Positions 8,318 through 18,665 of a stretch of 64,000 bases of DNA are shown piece by piece. Numbering within the stretch: the first letter of the stretch is position 1; each line of letters starts with the position of its first letter. Position numbers and translations under genes: made by a program. The DNA comes from CBDESM01 sp965242485 (GTDB lineage: Bacteria; Chloroflexota; Dehalococcoidia; Bin125), in assembly GCA_965242485.1 (NCBI GenBank), contig CBDESM010000003.1, forward strand, positions 434,001 through 498,000, in the 5' to 3' direction. The notes under the pieces are model-generated. The model worked only from the letters and a program-made list of their open reading frames with translations, made no database searches and was not told the origin of the DNA.

Positions 8318-8755
8318 GTGCCCACGATCAACCAGCTGGCGCGGAAGGGCCGACGCAAGTCGCGCAAGAAGGCGAAGGCGCCCGCGCTGCGCTTCCGCTA
8401 CAACGCGCTGACCAACCGCACCACGCAGGACTCCGGCTCGCCGCAGAAGCGCGGCGTCTGCACCGCCGTCCGCACGGTCACGCCCAAGAAGCCCAACTCC
8501 GCCCTGCGCAAGGTCTGCCGCGTCCGCCTCACCAACGGAATCGAAGTCACCGCCTACATCCCCGGCGAGGGCCACACCCTGCAGGAGCACTCGATCGTCC
8601 TCATCCGCGGCGGCCGCGTGCGCGACCTGCCCGGCGTCCGCTACCAAGTCGTGCGCGGCGCGCTCGACGCCCTCGGCGTCGCCGAGCGCAAGCGCGGGCG
8701 TTCCAAGTACGGCACCCGCAAGACGGCCGGACTCCAAACCGCGGCCACCCACTGA
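8318..8755 (+). CDS. rpsL: 30S ribosomal protein S12
   Basis: Decoding-centre protein of the small subunit. Canonical blocks are present (TPKKPNSALRKVCRVRL, GHTLQEHS, DLPGVRYQVVRGALD). I chose GTG 8318 (145 residues) because it gives the conserved PTINQLARKGR N-terminus and is preceded by GGAG 11 bases upstream. Oddity: the usual GGRVKDLPGV reads GGRVRDLPGV, so Arg (residue 102) replaces the lysine equivalent to E. coli Lys88, a change known to give streptomycin resistance. The other resistance hot spot, the lysine in PKKPNS, is unchanged. Confidence 0.97.
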   Translation: MPTINQLARKGRRKSRKKAKAPALRFRYNALTNRTTQDSGSPQKRGVCTAVRTVTPKKPNSALRKVCRVRLTNGIEVTAYIPGEGHTLQEHSIVLIRGGRVRDLPGVRYQVVRGALDALGVAERKRGRSKYGTRKTAGLQTAATH

Positions 8756-8810
8756 CGGGTGGCCGTTTTCACGCCCGCGCTGCCGCCGGGTTCGGGAAAC
8801 GACTGACGAG

Positions 8811-9281
8811 ATGCCGCGACGACGACGCCCGGACCGCCGCATCATCCGCGGCGACGCCCGCTACGACAACGTCCAGATCCAGATGGTGATCAACCGGCTG
8901 ATGATGAACGGCAAAAAGGGCGTGGCCGAAAAGATCGTCTACAAGGCGCTCGACGTGATCCGCGAGCGCGTCCGCCAGGACCCGGTCGACGTCTTCATGC
9001 AGGCGCTGGCCAACATCACCCCCGAAATGGAAGTCCGCCCCCGCCGCGTCGGCGGCGCCACCTACCAAGTCCCGGTCGAAATCCGCTACGAGCGCCGCTC
9101 CTCGCTCGGCATCCGCTGGCTCGTCACCGCCGCCCGCAGCCGCAAGGGCCGCCCCGCCTACTTCTCGCTCGCAGACGAGCTGCTCGACGCCTACAACCAC
9201 ACCGGCTCCGCGTTCCGCCGCAAAGAAGAAACGCACCGCATGGCGGAGGCCAACCGCGCCTTCGCCCACTACCGCTGGTAG
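8811..9281 (+). CDS. rpsG: 30S ribosomal protein S7
   Basis: 156 residues, the normal bacterial length. S7 nucleates the 30S head by binding the 3' domain of 16S rRNA. Recognised by VQIQMVINRLMMNGKKGVAEKIVYKALD and the PRRVGGATYQVPVEI block, with the C-terminal HRMAEANRAFAHYRW helix. Follows rpsL after 55 bases and precedes fusA by 40, the standard str order. Confidence 0.97.
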   Translation: MPRRRRPDRRIIRGDARYDNVQIQMVINRLMMNGKKGVAEKIVYKALDVIRERVRQDPVDVFMQALANITPEMEVRPRRVGGATYQVPVEIRYERRSSLGIRWLVTAARSRKGRPAYFSLADELLDAYNHTGSAFRRKEETHRMAEANRAFAHYRW

Positions 9282-9321
9282 CAGGCGGCCGGGAACGATC
9301 AGGGAACGGGCGAGGGACGAG

Positions 9322-11391
<2,070 letters not shown>

Positions 11392-11431
11392 GAAGCAAGC
11401 GGCCCCGAGCGGGCAGGGAAGGCTGGACGAG

Positions 11432-12634
11432 ATGGCGCGAGCGGTGTACGAGCGGACCAAGCCGCACGTGAACGTGGGCACGATCGGCCACGTCGACCAC
11501 GGCAAAACCACCTTGACGGCGGCCATCTCCAAGGTCCTGTCCCTCGCCGGCGGCTCAGGCGAAGTCCGCACCTTCGATTCCATCGACAACGCCCCAGAAG
11601 AGCGCGCGCGCGGCATCACCATCGCCATCGCGCACGTCGAGTACGAGACCGACGCACGCCACTACGCCCACATCGACGCCCCCGGCCACGCCGACTACAT
11701 CAAGAACATGATCACCGGCGCCGCACAAATGGACGGCGCCATCCTCGTCGTCGCCGCACCAGACGGACCCATGCCACAGACCCGCGAGCACATCCTCCTC
11801 GCCAGACAGGTCGGCGTCCCACGCATGGTCGTCTACCTCAACAAGGTCGACCAAATGGACGACGAGGAACTGCTCGACCTCGTCGAACTCGAAGTCCGCG
11901 AACTGCTCAGCGCCAACGACTTCCCAGGCGACGACGTCCCCGTCATCCGCGGCTCCGCACTCCAAGCCCTCGAATCCGCCGCGGACGACCGCGAACACCC
12001 CGATTACGCCTCCATCGTCGAACTCATGGCCGCCGTCGACGACTACGTCCCCACCCCCGAACGCCCCGTCGAACGCCCCTTCCTGATGCCCGTCGAAGAC
12101 GTCTTCGGGATCAAGGGCCGCGGCACCGTCGCCACCGGCCGCATCGAGCAGGGCGTCGTCAACTCCGGCGAGGAAGTCGAGATCGTCGGCCTCACCGACA
12201 CCCGCACCACCGTCGTCACCGGCGTCGAGATGTTCAAGAAAACCCTCCCCACCGGCGAAGCCGGCGACAACGTCGGCTGCCTCCTGCGCGGCATCGACCG
12301 CGACGAAATCGCCCGCGGCCAGGTCCTCGCCGCGCCCGGCAGCATCACCCCCCACACCGCCTTCGAGGCCGAGGTCTACATCCTCGGCAAGGACGAAGGC
12401 GGCCGCCACACCCCGTTCTTCGACGGCTACCGCCCCCAGTTCTACATCCGCACCACCGACGTCACCGGCTCGATCGGCCTGCCCGACGGCATCGAAATGG
12501 CCATGCCCGGCGACAACGTCACCATGACCGTCCGCCTGATCCAGCCCATCGCCATGGAAGAAGGCCTCCGCTTCGCCATCCGCGAAGGCGGCCGCACCGT
12601 CGGCGCCGGCGCCGTCACCAAAATCCTCGAATAA
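11432..12634 (+). CDS. tuf: translation elongation factor Tu
   Basis: 400-residue GTPase delivering aminoacyl-tRNA. G1 GHVDHGKTT, switch I RARGITIAIAHVEYET, G3 DAPGHADYIKNM, G4 NKVD. Two positions differ from the E. coli text: ITIN becomes ITIA and DCPGH becomes DAPGH; the latter occurs in other phyla. The first half uses CCA, GCA and an AGA codon more often than the flanking genes, a possible trace of exchange with another tuf copy. 40 bases on each side separate it from fusA and rpsJ. Confidence 0.98.
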   Translation: MARAVYERTKPHVNVGTIGHVDHGKTTLTAAISKVLSLAGGSGEVRTFDSIDNAPEERARGITIAIAHVEYETDARHYAHIDAPGHADYIKNMITGAAQMDGAILVVAAPDGPMPQTREHILLARQVGVPRMVVYLNKVDQMDDEELLDLVELEVRELLSANDFPGDDVPVIRGSALQALESAADDREHPDYASIVELMAAVDDYVPTPERPVERPFLMPVEDVFGIKGRGTVATGRIEQGVVNSGEEVEIVGLTDTRTTVVTGVEMFKKTLPTGEAGDNVGCLLRGIDRDEIARGQVLAAPGSITPHTAFEAEVYILGKDEGGRHTPFFDGYRPQFYIRTTDVTGSIGLPDGIEMAMPGDNVTMTVRLIQPIAMEEGLRFAIREGGRTVGAGAVTKILE

Positions 12635-12675
12635 GCTGGCCCGGCTGCAGAACGGAAACGGGAAGAAGGAACAGG

Positions 12676-12999
12676 ATGCCGCAGCAAAGGGTCCGCATCC
12701 GTCTCAAGGCCTACGATCACCGCGTGCTCGACGACAGCGCCGCGCGCATTCTCGACGCCATCGAGAAGACCGGCGCGACCGTCGCCGGCCCGATCCCGCT
12801 GCCGACCGAGATTCGCAAGTACACGGTAATCCGCGGCCCGTTCGTCCATAAGGACGGGCGCGAACAGTTTGAAATCAGAACCCATAAGCGAATTATGGAT
12901 CTCTCCGACTACACCTCGCGCACCGTTGATACGCTGACCAACCTGCAGCTGCCCAGCGGCGTCGACGTCGATGTCAAAGTAGTGATGGTGGACGACTGA
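12676..12999 (+). CDS. rpsJ: 30S ribosomal protein S10
   Basis: 107 residues. The core KAYDHRVLDDSAARILDAI and GPIPLPTEIRKYTVIRGPFVHKDGREQFE with the TLTNLQLPSGVDVDVKV ending are diagnostic. S10 binds the 30S head and, with NusB, forms antitermination complexes. First gene of the S10 section; its TGA shares one base with the ATG of rplC. Confidence 0.97.
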   Translation: MPQQRVRIRLKAYDHRVLDDSAARILDAIEKTGATVAGPIPLPTEIRKYTVIRGPFVHKDGREQFEIRTHKRIMDLSDYTSRTVDTLTNLQLPSGVDVDVKVVMVDD

Positions 13000-13649
13000 T
13001 GCCGGTACCGGGGCTCTTGGGCGAGAAGCTGGGGATGGTGCAGGTCATCGGCGACGACGGCGAGGTCGCCGGCTGCACCGTGCTCGAAGTCGGCCCATGC
13101 TCGGTCACGCAGGTCAAGACCGAATCGCGCGACGGCTACGCCGCCGTCCAGATCGGCTTCAAGCCCGCGCCGGAATGGCGGGTCAACAAGGCCGAGCGCG
13201 GCCACACGGGCAGCAACGGCCCGCTCAAGCATCTGACCGAGTTCCGCTTGGCCTCGGAGGCCGAAGCCGACTTCGAGGTCGGCACCGTCTTCACGGCCGA
13301 GGAGATCTTCAGCGTCGGCGACCGGGTCGACGTGCAGGGCGTCTCCAAGGGCAAGGGCTTCCAAGGCGGCGTCCGCCGGCACGGCTTCCGTGGCGGGCCG
13401 CGCACGCACGGCCAGAGCGACCGCCACCGCGCACCCGGCTCCGTCGGCGCCGGCACCACGCCGGGCCGCGTCCTCAAGGGCACCCGCATGGCCGGCCGCA
13501 TGGGCGGCCAGACCAGCACCGCGATGTACTTGAAGGTGATCCGGGTCGACGCCAAGCGCAACCTCGTCTACGTCAACGGCTCCGTGCCCGGCGCGGCCAA
13601 GGGGCTGATCAAGATCCGCAAGACCAAGCGGGCGGGGGGCAAGCGGTGA
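12999..13649 (+). CDS. rplC: 50S ribosomal protein L3
   Basis: 216 residues. Start MPVPGLLGEKLGM and the conserved GVSKGKGFQGGVRRHGFRGG loop, which reaches towards the peptidyl transferase centre, plus GAGTTPGRVLKGTRMAGRMG identify L3. The final bases overlap the GTG start of rplD (GTGA), so the two are translationally coupled. Confidence 0.97.
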   Translation: MPVPGLLGEKLGMVQVIGDDGEVAGCTVLEVGPCSVTQVKTESRDGYAAVQIGFKPAPEWRVNKAERGHTGSNGPLKHLTEFRLASEAEADFEVGTVFTAEEIFSVGDRVDVQGVSKGKGFQGGVRRHGFRGGPRTHGQSDRHRAPGSVGAGTTPGRVLKGTRMAGRMGGQTSTAMYLKVIRVDAKRNLVYVNGSVPGAAKGLIKIRKTKRAGGKR

Positions 13650-14362
13650 AGCTCCCCGTGCTCGACCAGAACGGCGCCGCGGCCGGCGAGGTGGATGCCG
13701 ACGACTCCGTCTTCGGCATCGAGCCCAATTTGGGCGTGGTGCACCAAGCCGTGCTCTACCACCGCGCCAACCGCCGCCAAGGCACCCACAGCACGCTGAA
13801 CCGCTCCGACGTGCGCCAAGCCAACGCCAAGTCGCGGCGGCAGAAGGGCAGCGGCTCGGCCCGACTCGGCGGCCCGTCGTCCCCGACCCGGATCGGCGGC
13901 GGCGTCGCGCATGGACCGCACCCGCGCTCCTACCGCCAGCGCATGCCGAAGCGGATGCGCCGCTTGGCGATCCGCTCGATGCTGTCGCAGCGGGCTGCCG
14001 AAGGCTTGGTCGCCGTCGCCGACGACTCGGTCGAGTTCAGCGGGCGGACGGGCGAGACCGCCAAGCTGATCGAAGCCCTCGGCGCGACCCGCACCGCGCT
14101 CGTGATCAGCGACGGGGTTGACGAGCGCCTCGTCCGCGGCACCCGCAACCTGGCCAACGTCAGCGCGTCGCCCGCCGATTCCATCAATACCTACGCCTTG
14201 ATCACGCACGACCTGCTGATCCTCACGCAGCCGGCGCTGCGCAAGATCGAACAGCTCTGGGGCACGGACGAGGCCGCTGCGGCCGCCGAAAACGGCGAAG
14301 CCGCCGCGCCGGAGCCGGAAGCGTCGGTCGCTGACGGCGGGGAGGAACCGGGCGATGCCTAA
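13646..14362 (+). CDS. rplD: 50S ribosomal protein L4 with acidic tail
   Basis: L4 lines the peptide exit tunnel and in E. coli also represses the S10 operon. 238 residues from GTG 13646; the GTG overlaps the rplC stop. The tunnel-loop block RQKGSGSARLGGPSSPTRIGGG is clear, followed by RMPKRMRRLAIRSMLSQRA. The last 30 residues are Ala/Glu/Pro-rich and acidic, beyond the usual L4 end, like tails on several other ribosomal proteins here. Confidence 0.95.
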   Translation: MKLPVLDQNGAAAGEVDADDSVFGIEPNLGVVHQAVLYHRANRRQGTHSTLNRSDVRQANAKSRRQKGSGSARLGGPSSPTRIGGGVAHGPHPRSYRQRMPKRMRRLAIRSMLSQRAAEGLVAVADDSVEFSGRTGETAKLIEALGATRTALVISDGVDERLVRGTRNLANVSASPADSINTYALITHDLLILTQPALRKIEQLWGTDEAAAAAENGEAAAPEPEASVADGGEEPGDA

Positions 14363-14654
14363 GGAAATCCACCCCTACGCCGTGCTGCGGCGGCCGATCA
14401 TCACCGAGAAGAGCACCGAACTCTCGGAGGACCGCAAGTACGTCTTCGAGGTCGACCCGCGCGCGAATAAGATGCAGATCCGCGAGGCGATCGAGATCGC
14501 GTTCGGCGTGCGCGTCCGCAAGGTCAACGTGATCACGGTGCACGGCTCCAGGCGGCGCAACCCGCGGGGCGGCTACGGCCGCGAGCGCGACTGGAAGAAG
14601 GCGATCATCTCGCTGGCCGAGGGCTACGAGATCCGCCTGTTCGAGGGCGTCTAG
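14355..14654 (+). CDS. rplW: 50S ribosomal protein L23
   Basis: 99 residues; RRPIITEKSTEL at the N-terminus and the AIEIAFGVRVRKVNV helix-strand are typical. L23 sits at the tunnel exit and is the docking site for trigger factor and SRP. The start overlaps the rplD end by 8 bases. Confidence 0.96.
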   Translation: MPKEIHPYAVLRRPIITEKSTELSEDRKYVFEVDPRANKMQIREAIEIAFGVRVRKVNVITVHGSRRRNPRGGYGRERDWKKAIISLAEGYEIRLFEGV

Positions 14655-14666
14655 GAGGGCCGCGGC

Positions 14667-15509
14667 ATGCCGTTGAAGAAGTTCAAGCCCACGTCTCCCG
14701 GCCGCCGCAACGCGTCGGGCCACACCTTCGAGGAGATCACCAAGAAGAAGCCCGAGAAGTCGCTGCTCGCTCCGCTCAAGAAGAAGTCGGGCCGCAACGC
14801 CAAGGGCCGCATCACCGTCCGCCACCGCGGCGGCGGCCACAAGCGCCGCTACCGCATCATCGACTGGAAGCGCCGCGACAGGATCGGCATCGAGGGCCGC
14901 GTCGTCGGCATCGAGTACGACCCCAACCGCACGGCCCGGATCGCCCTGATCGTCTATTCCGACGGAGTCAAGCGCTACATCCTCGCCCCCGTCGGGCTGG
15001 AAGTGGACGCGGTCGTCCAAGCCGGGCCCGAAGCGCCGATCCGGGTCGGCTGCGCGCTGCCGATGTCGGCGATCCCCAACGGCACCCAGGTGCACAACGT
15101 CGAACTGACCGAAGGGCGCGGGGCGCAGATGGTGCGCAGCGCCGGCGCCAGCGCCCAGATCATGGCCAAGGAAGGCGACTACGTCCTGCTGCGCCTGCCC
15201 TCGGGCGAGATGCGCCGCGTGCGCTCGGCCTGCTACGCCACGATCGGCCAAGTCGGCAACGTCGACCACGCCAACATCAAGCTCGGCAAGGCGGGCCGCA
15301 CCCGTCATCGCCGCCGCCGCCCGCAGGTCCGCGGCTCGGTCATGAACCCCGTCGACCATCCGCACGGCGGCGGCGAGGGCAAGGCCCCGATCGGCCTACC
15401 CGGGCCCAAGTCGCCCTGGGGGTGGTACACATTGGGGCGGCGCACGCGCGGCAAGAAGCCGTCGGACAAGTACATCGTGCGCCGCCGGCGCCAAGGCCGG
15501 CGGCGTTAG
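14667..15509 (+). CDS. rplB: 50S ribosomal protein L2
   Basis: 280 residues. Universal blocks are present: TPGRRN-type N-terminus (TSPGRRNASG), RHRGGGHKRRYR, and the peptidyl-transferase-proximal NPVDHPHGGGEGKAP with its conserved histidine. Complete length and standard order after rplW. Confidence 0.98.
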   Translation: MPLKKFKPTSPGRRNASGHTFEEITKKKPEKSLLAPLKKKSGRNAKGRITVRHRGGGHKRRYRIIDWKRRDRIGIEGRVVGIEYDPNRTARIALIVYSDGVKRYILAPVGLEVDAVVQAGPEAPIRVGCALPMSAIPNGTQVHNVELTEGRGAQMVRSAGASAQIMAKEGDYVLLRLPSGEMRRVRSACYATIGQVGNVDHANIKLGKAGRTRHRRRRPQVRGSVMNPVDHPHGGGEGKAPIGLPGPKSPWGWYTLGRRTRGKKPSDKYIVRRRRQGRRR

Positions 15510-15518
15510 GGGGATCGG

Positions 15519-15803
15519 ATGTCGCGCTCGACCAAAAAGGGCCCCTACGTCGACTACAAGCTGCTCCGCAAGGTGCAGAGCGTGCGCGCGTCCGGCGCCC
15601 GCACGGTGATCCAGACGTGGTCGCGCGCCTCGACCATCGTGCCCGAAATGGTCGGCCTCACCATCGCCGTCCACGACGGGCGCCGCCACGTCCCTGTCTT
15701 CGTCACCGAGAACATGGTCGGCCACAAGCTCGGCGAGTTCGCGCCGACGCGCACCTTCCGCGGCCATGTCGGCCGCTCCGACCGCGGCACGAGGGTGTCA
15801 TGA
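15519..15803 (+). CDS. rpsS: 30S ribosomal protein S19
   Basis: 94 residues: MSRSTKKGPYVDYKLL, TWSRASTIVPEMVGLTIAVHDGRRHVPV and the GHKLGEFAPTRTFRGH motif are diagnostic. Contacts the A-site finger region and S13 in the 30S head. The stop overlaps rplV by four bases. Confidence 0.97.
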   Translation: MSRSTKKGPYVDYKLLRKVQSVRASGARTVIQTWSRASTIVPEMVGLTIAVHDGRRHVPVFVTENMVGHKLGEFAPTRTFRGHVGRSDRGTRVS

Positions 15804-16144
15804 CGCAGGTCCGGGCCGTCGCCAAGTACGTGCATGTCTCGCCCCGCAAGGCGCGGATCGTGATGCAGGGCCTCCGCGGCCTGCCGGTCGAGGAGGCGAG
15901 CATCCAGCTGCGCTTCACCCCCAAGCCGGTCGCGCGCGAAATCGGCAAAGTGCTCGACTCCGCCGTCGCCAACGCCGAAAACAACCACGCGCTCGACCGC
16001 GGCGACCTTACGGTGGCGGCCGCCTACGCCGACGACGGGCGCACCCTCCGCCGCTTCAAGGCCAAGGCCCGCGGCCGCGTCGGCCGCATCCTCAGGCGCA
16101 CCTCGCACATCACCATCGTCGTGACCGACGGGGAGGACGGGTAG
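15800..16144 (+). CDS. rplV: 50S ribosomal protein L22
   Basis: 114 residues from ATG 15800. KYVHVSPRKARIVMQGLRG and NAENNHALD precede the beta-hairpin that lines the exit tunnel (RRFKAKARGRVGRILRRTSHI). Macrolide-relevant hairpin residues show no deletion. Overlaps rpsS by four bases and is four bases from rpsC. Confidence 0.96.
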   Translation: MTQVRAVAKYVHVSPRKARIVMQGLRGLPVEEASIQLRFTPKPVAREIGKVLDSAVANAENNHALDRGDLTVAAAYADDGRTLRRFKAKARGRVGRILRRTSHITIVVTDGEDG

Positions 16145-16148
16145 GGAC

Positions 16149-16883
16149 ATGGGTCAGAAGGTGCACCCCACCAGCTTCCGGATCGGCACCATCTACTGGT
16201 GGCGCAGCCAGTGGTACGCCGAAAAGGACTACTCGGACCTGCTCACCGAGGACCGCGCGATCCGCAAGCTGATCGACGACCGCCTCAACGACGCCTCGAT
16301 CGCGCGGATCGACATCGAGCGCAGCGAGGGCAAGCTGGGCGTCAAGGTGCACACGGCCAAGCCCGGCATCGTGATCGGCCGCGGCGGCCAGAACGTCGAA
16401 GAGCTGCGCCGCACGCTGGAGCGGCTCACGCGCAAGCCCGACAAGCCGGTGCGGGTCTCGGTCGACGTCGAGGAGATCCGCGTGCCCGAGATGCACGCGC
16501 AGCTGGTCGCCCGCAACGTGGCCGAGCAGCTCGAGCGACGGATCGCCTTCCGCCGCGCGATCAAGCAGGCGGTGACGCGGACCATGCAGCGCGGCGCGGA
16601 GGGCGCGAAGATCGTGATCTCCGGCCGCCTCGGCGGCGCCGAAATGCGGCGGCGCACCCAGGAAATGGCGGGCCGCGTGCCGCTGCACACGCTCCGCGCC
16701 GACATCGACTACGGCTTCGCCGAAGCGCTGACCGTGTTCGGCCACATCGGCGTCAAGGTCTGGATCTACAAGGGCGAGATCCTGCCCTTCGAGTCCGTCG
16801 AAGGCGGCGGGCAGAACCTCGGCCCGGCCACCGCCGTGTCGCCGCCGCCCGGTTCGCCGCTGGCGACGGGAGGAGGCGGCTGA
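16149..16883 (+). CDS. rpsC: 30S ribosomal protein S3
   Basis: 244 residues. GQKVHPTSFRIGTI start, KH-domain motif VIGRGGQNVEELRRTLERL and the C-terminal GRLGGAEMRRRTQEMAGRVPLHTLRADIDYG identify S3, part of the mRNA entry helicase of the 30S subunit. The end has a Gly/Pro-rich tail of about 30 residues. Its stop shares one base with the rplP start. Confidence 0.97.
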   Translation: MGQKVHPTSFRIGTIYWWRSQWYAEKDYSDLLTEDRAIRKLIDDRLNDASIARIDIERSEGKLGVKVHTAKPGIVIGRGGQNVEELRRTLERLTRKPDKPVRVSVDVEEIRVPEMHAQLVARNVAEQLERRIAFRRAIKQAVTRTMQRGAEGAKIVISGRLGGAEMRRRTQEMAGRVPLHTLRADIDYGFAEALTVFGHIGVKVWIYKGEILPFESVEGGGQNLGPATAVSPPPGSPLATGGGG

Positions 16884-17302
16884 TGCTGCAACCGCGAAGG
16901 GTCAAATGGCGCAAGCACCACCGCGGCCGCCGGCGCGGCATGGCGCAGGCCGGCAACTCGGTCGCCTTCGGCGAAATCGGGCTGCAATCGCTCGAGGCCG
17001 CTTGGATCGACGGGCGCCAGCTCGAAGCCGCGCGCCGCGCCATCACCCACTACGTCAAGCGCGGCGGCAAGGTCTGGATCCGCGTCTTCCCCGACAAGTC
17101 GGTGACCCAGAAGCCGGCCGAAACACGGATGGGCAAGGGCAAGGGCGCGCCGGAAAAGTGGGTCGCCGTGGTCAAGCCCGGCCGCGTCCTGTTCGAGATC
17201 GGCGGCGTCGCCGAAGAGGACGCCCGCGAAGCGCTCCGCCGCGCCAGCCACAAGCTGCCCGTGCGCACCAAGGTGCTCGTGCGCGAAACGGAAGTGGTGT
17301 AG
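16883..17302 (+). CDS. rplP: 50S ribosomal protein L16
   Basis: 139 residues. LQPRRVKWRKHHRGRRRGMA start, VKRGGKVWIRVFPDKSVTQKPAETRMGKGKG in the middle, ending ASHKLPVRTKVLVRE. L16 organises the A-site of the 50S subunit. ATG overlaps the rpsC stop (TGATG). Confidence 0.97.
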   Translation: MLQPRRVKWRKHHRGRRRGMAQAGNSVAFGEIGLQSLEAAWIDGRQLEAARRAITHYVKRGGKVWIRVFPDKSVTQKPAETRMGKGKGAPEKWVAVVKPGRVLFEIGGVAEEDAREALRRASHKLPVRTKVLVRETEVV

Positions 17303-17304
17303 CC

Positions 17305-17622
17305 GTGTCCAACCCGGTCGCCGACGAAGCCCGCGCGATGACCGACGCCGACCTCGCGGAAGCGATCAACGAGGCCTACCGCGAGCTGTTCAACCTCAAC
17401 TTCCAGCGCGGCACGCGGCAACTGCAGGACCCGAACGCGCCCCGCACGGCGCGGCGGCAGATCGCGCGCCTGCGCACGATCCTGCGCGAACGCCAGCTGG
17501 CCGCCGAGGCCGGCGAACCGATCGCCCCGCTGCCGCCGCCCGAGCCGGTCGCGAACGAGCAGGCGGAAGAGGCGGGCGGCGGCGACTCCGCGGCCGCCGA
17601 AGACCGGCAGGACGGGGAGTAG
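17305..17622 (+). CDS. rpmC: 50S ribosomal protein L29 with extended tail
   Basis: Helical hairpin protein near the tunnel exit. The core MTDADLAEAINEAYRELFNL and ARRQIARLRTILRERQ matches L29. GTG 17305 gives 105 residues, with the VADEARAM N-terminal turn expected for L29; ATG 17338 would truncate it. L29 is normally about 65-70 residues: here about 38 residues of Pro/Ala/Glu/Asp-rich sequence are added at the C-terminus. Confidence 0.92.
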   Translation: MSNPVADEARAMTDADLAEAINEAYRELFNLNFQRGTRQLQDPNAPRTARRQIARLRTILRERQLAAEAGEPIAPLPPPEPVANEQAEEAGGGDSAAAEDRQDGE

Positions 17623-17628
17623 GCGGCC

Positions 17629-18297
17629 ATGGCACGCAAGCGACGCGAAGGGGTGGCCGTCGCCGACGCGAGGCACAAGACGGTGTCCGTGCGAGTCGAG
17701 CGCACGGTGACGCACCCGCTCTACCGCAAGGTGCAGCGGCGACGCAAGCGCTACCTCGCGCACGACGAGACCAACGAATGCAAGATCGGCGACCGCGTCT
17801 TGATCGAGGAATGCCGCCCCCTTTCCAAGCGCAAGTCCTGGCGCGTCGTCCAAATCCTCGAACGCCGCGAGGTGGCCGAAGTCCAGCCGGCCGAGATCGG
17901 CGCGCCCGTGATCGAGCCGGAGCCCGCCGAACAGCCGCCGGCGGAACAACCCGCCGCGGCCGCTCCGACCGAAGAAACCGCGGAAGCCCCCGCTGCACCA
18001 GCCAGTGCCGTCGAGCCGACCGCCGCAGCCACCGAAGAAGCACCTGCCGCTGAACCGGCGCCCGAAACGCCCGCTGTCGCCGAGGCGGCCGAACAGCCGC
18101 CGGCGGAACAACCCGCCGCGGCCGCTCCGGCCGAAGAAACCACGGAAGCCCCCGCCGCACCAGCCGCTGCCATCGAGCCGCCCGCCGCAGCCACCGAGGA
18201 AGCACCTGCCGCTGAACCGGCACCCGAAACGCCCGCGGCCGCTGAAGCGGCGGCTGAGGAATCAGGCGATGCACCGAAACAGGGAGGCGCGGCGTGA
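17629..18297 (+). CDS. rpsQ: 30S ribosomal protein S17 with ~138-residue C-terminal tail
   Basis: Residues 1-84 are a normal S17 (KTVSVRVERTVTHPLYRKVQRRRKRYLAHDE and CKIGDRVLIEECRPLSKRKSWRVV). S17 is normally about 85 residues; this one continues to 222 with a tail made only of Ala, Pro, Glu, Thr and a few Val/Gln. The tail contains two near-identical 54-residue units. Because the reading frame ends in a normal operon overlap with rplN (GTGA), the tail appears to be part of the translated gene and not a frameshift product. S17 binds 16S rRNA at the body of 30S, where its C-terminus could reach solvent. Confidence 0.93.
   Translation: MARKRREGVAVADARHKTVSVRVERTVTHPLYRKVQRRRKRYLAHDETNECKIGDRVLIEECRPLSKRKSWRVVQILERREVAEVQPAEIGAPVIEPEPAEQPPAEQPAAAAPTEETAEAPAAPASAVEPTAAATEEAPAAEPAPETPAVAEAAEQPPAEQPAAAAPAEETTEAPAAPAAAIEPPAAATEEAPAAEPAPETPAAAEAAAEESGDAPKQGGAA
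17926..18249 (+). repeat. 162-bp tandem duplication inside rpsQ
   Basis: Two adjacent copies, 17926-18087 and 18088-18249, each beginning GCCGAACAGCCGCCGGCGGA, encode the 54-residue units of the S17 tail. They differ at only a modest number of positions, several of them coding changes (for example PTEETAEAP against PAEETTEAP). The unit length is a multiple of three, so copy number could change without a frameshift. Confidence 0.9.
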
Positions 18298-18665
18298 TCC
18301 AGCAGGAATCTTCGCTGCGCGTCGCCGACAACTCCGGCGCCCGCGTGATCAAGTGCATCCGCGTGCTCGGCGGCACCAAGCGCCGCTACGCCGGCGTCGG
18401 CGATACCATCGTGGCGTCGGTCAAGCAGGCCGACCCCGGCCGCGACATCCGCTCCGGGCAGGTCGTCCGCGCGGTCATCGTCCGCGTCGCCAAGCAGTAC
18501 CGCCGTCCCGACGGCTCCTACATCCGCTTCGACGACAACGCCGCCGTGATCCTGTCCAGCGACGGGCGCAACCCGACCGGGACCCGCATCTTCGGCCCGG
18601 TCGCCCGCGAACTGCGCGAGAAGGAATTCATGCGCATCGTCTCGCTCGCTCCGGAGGTGGTCTGA
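18294..18665 (+). CDS. rplN: 50S ribosomal protein L14
   Basis: 123 residues from GTG 18294 (overlapping the rpsQ stop). MIQQESSLRVADNSGARVI, GDTIVASVKQ and FDDNAAVILSSDGRNPTGTRIFGPVARELR are diagnostic. L14 forms the L14-L19 intersubunit bridge. Confidence 0.97.
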   Translation: MIQQESSLRVADNSGARVIKCIRVLGGTKRRYAGVGDTIVASVKQADPGRDIRSGQVVRAVIVRVAKQYRRPDGSYIRFDDNAAVILSSDGRNPTGTRIFGPVARELREKEFMRIVSLAPEVV

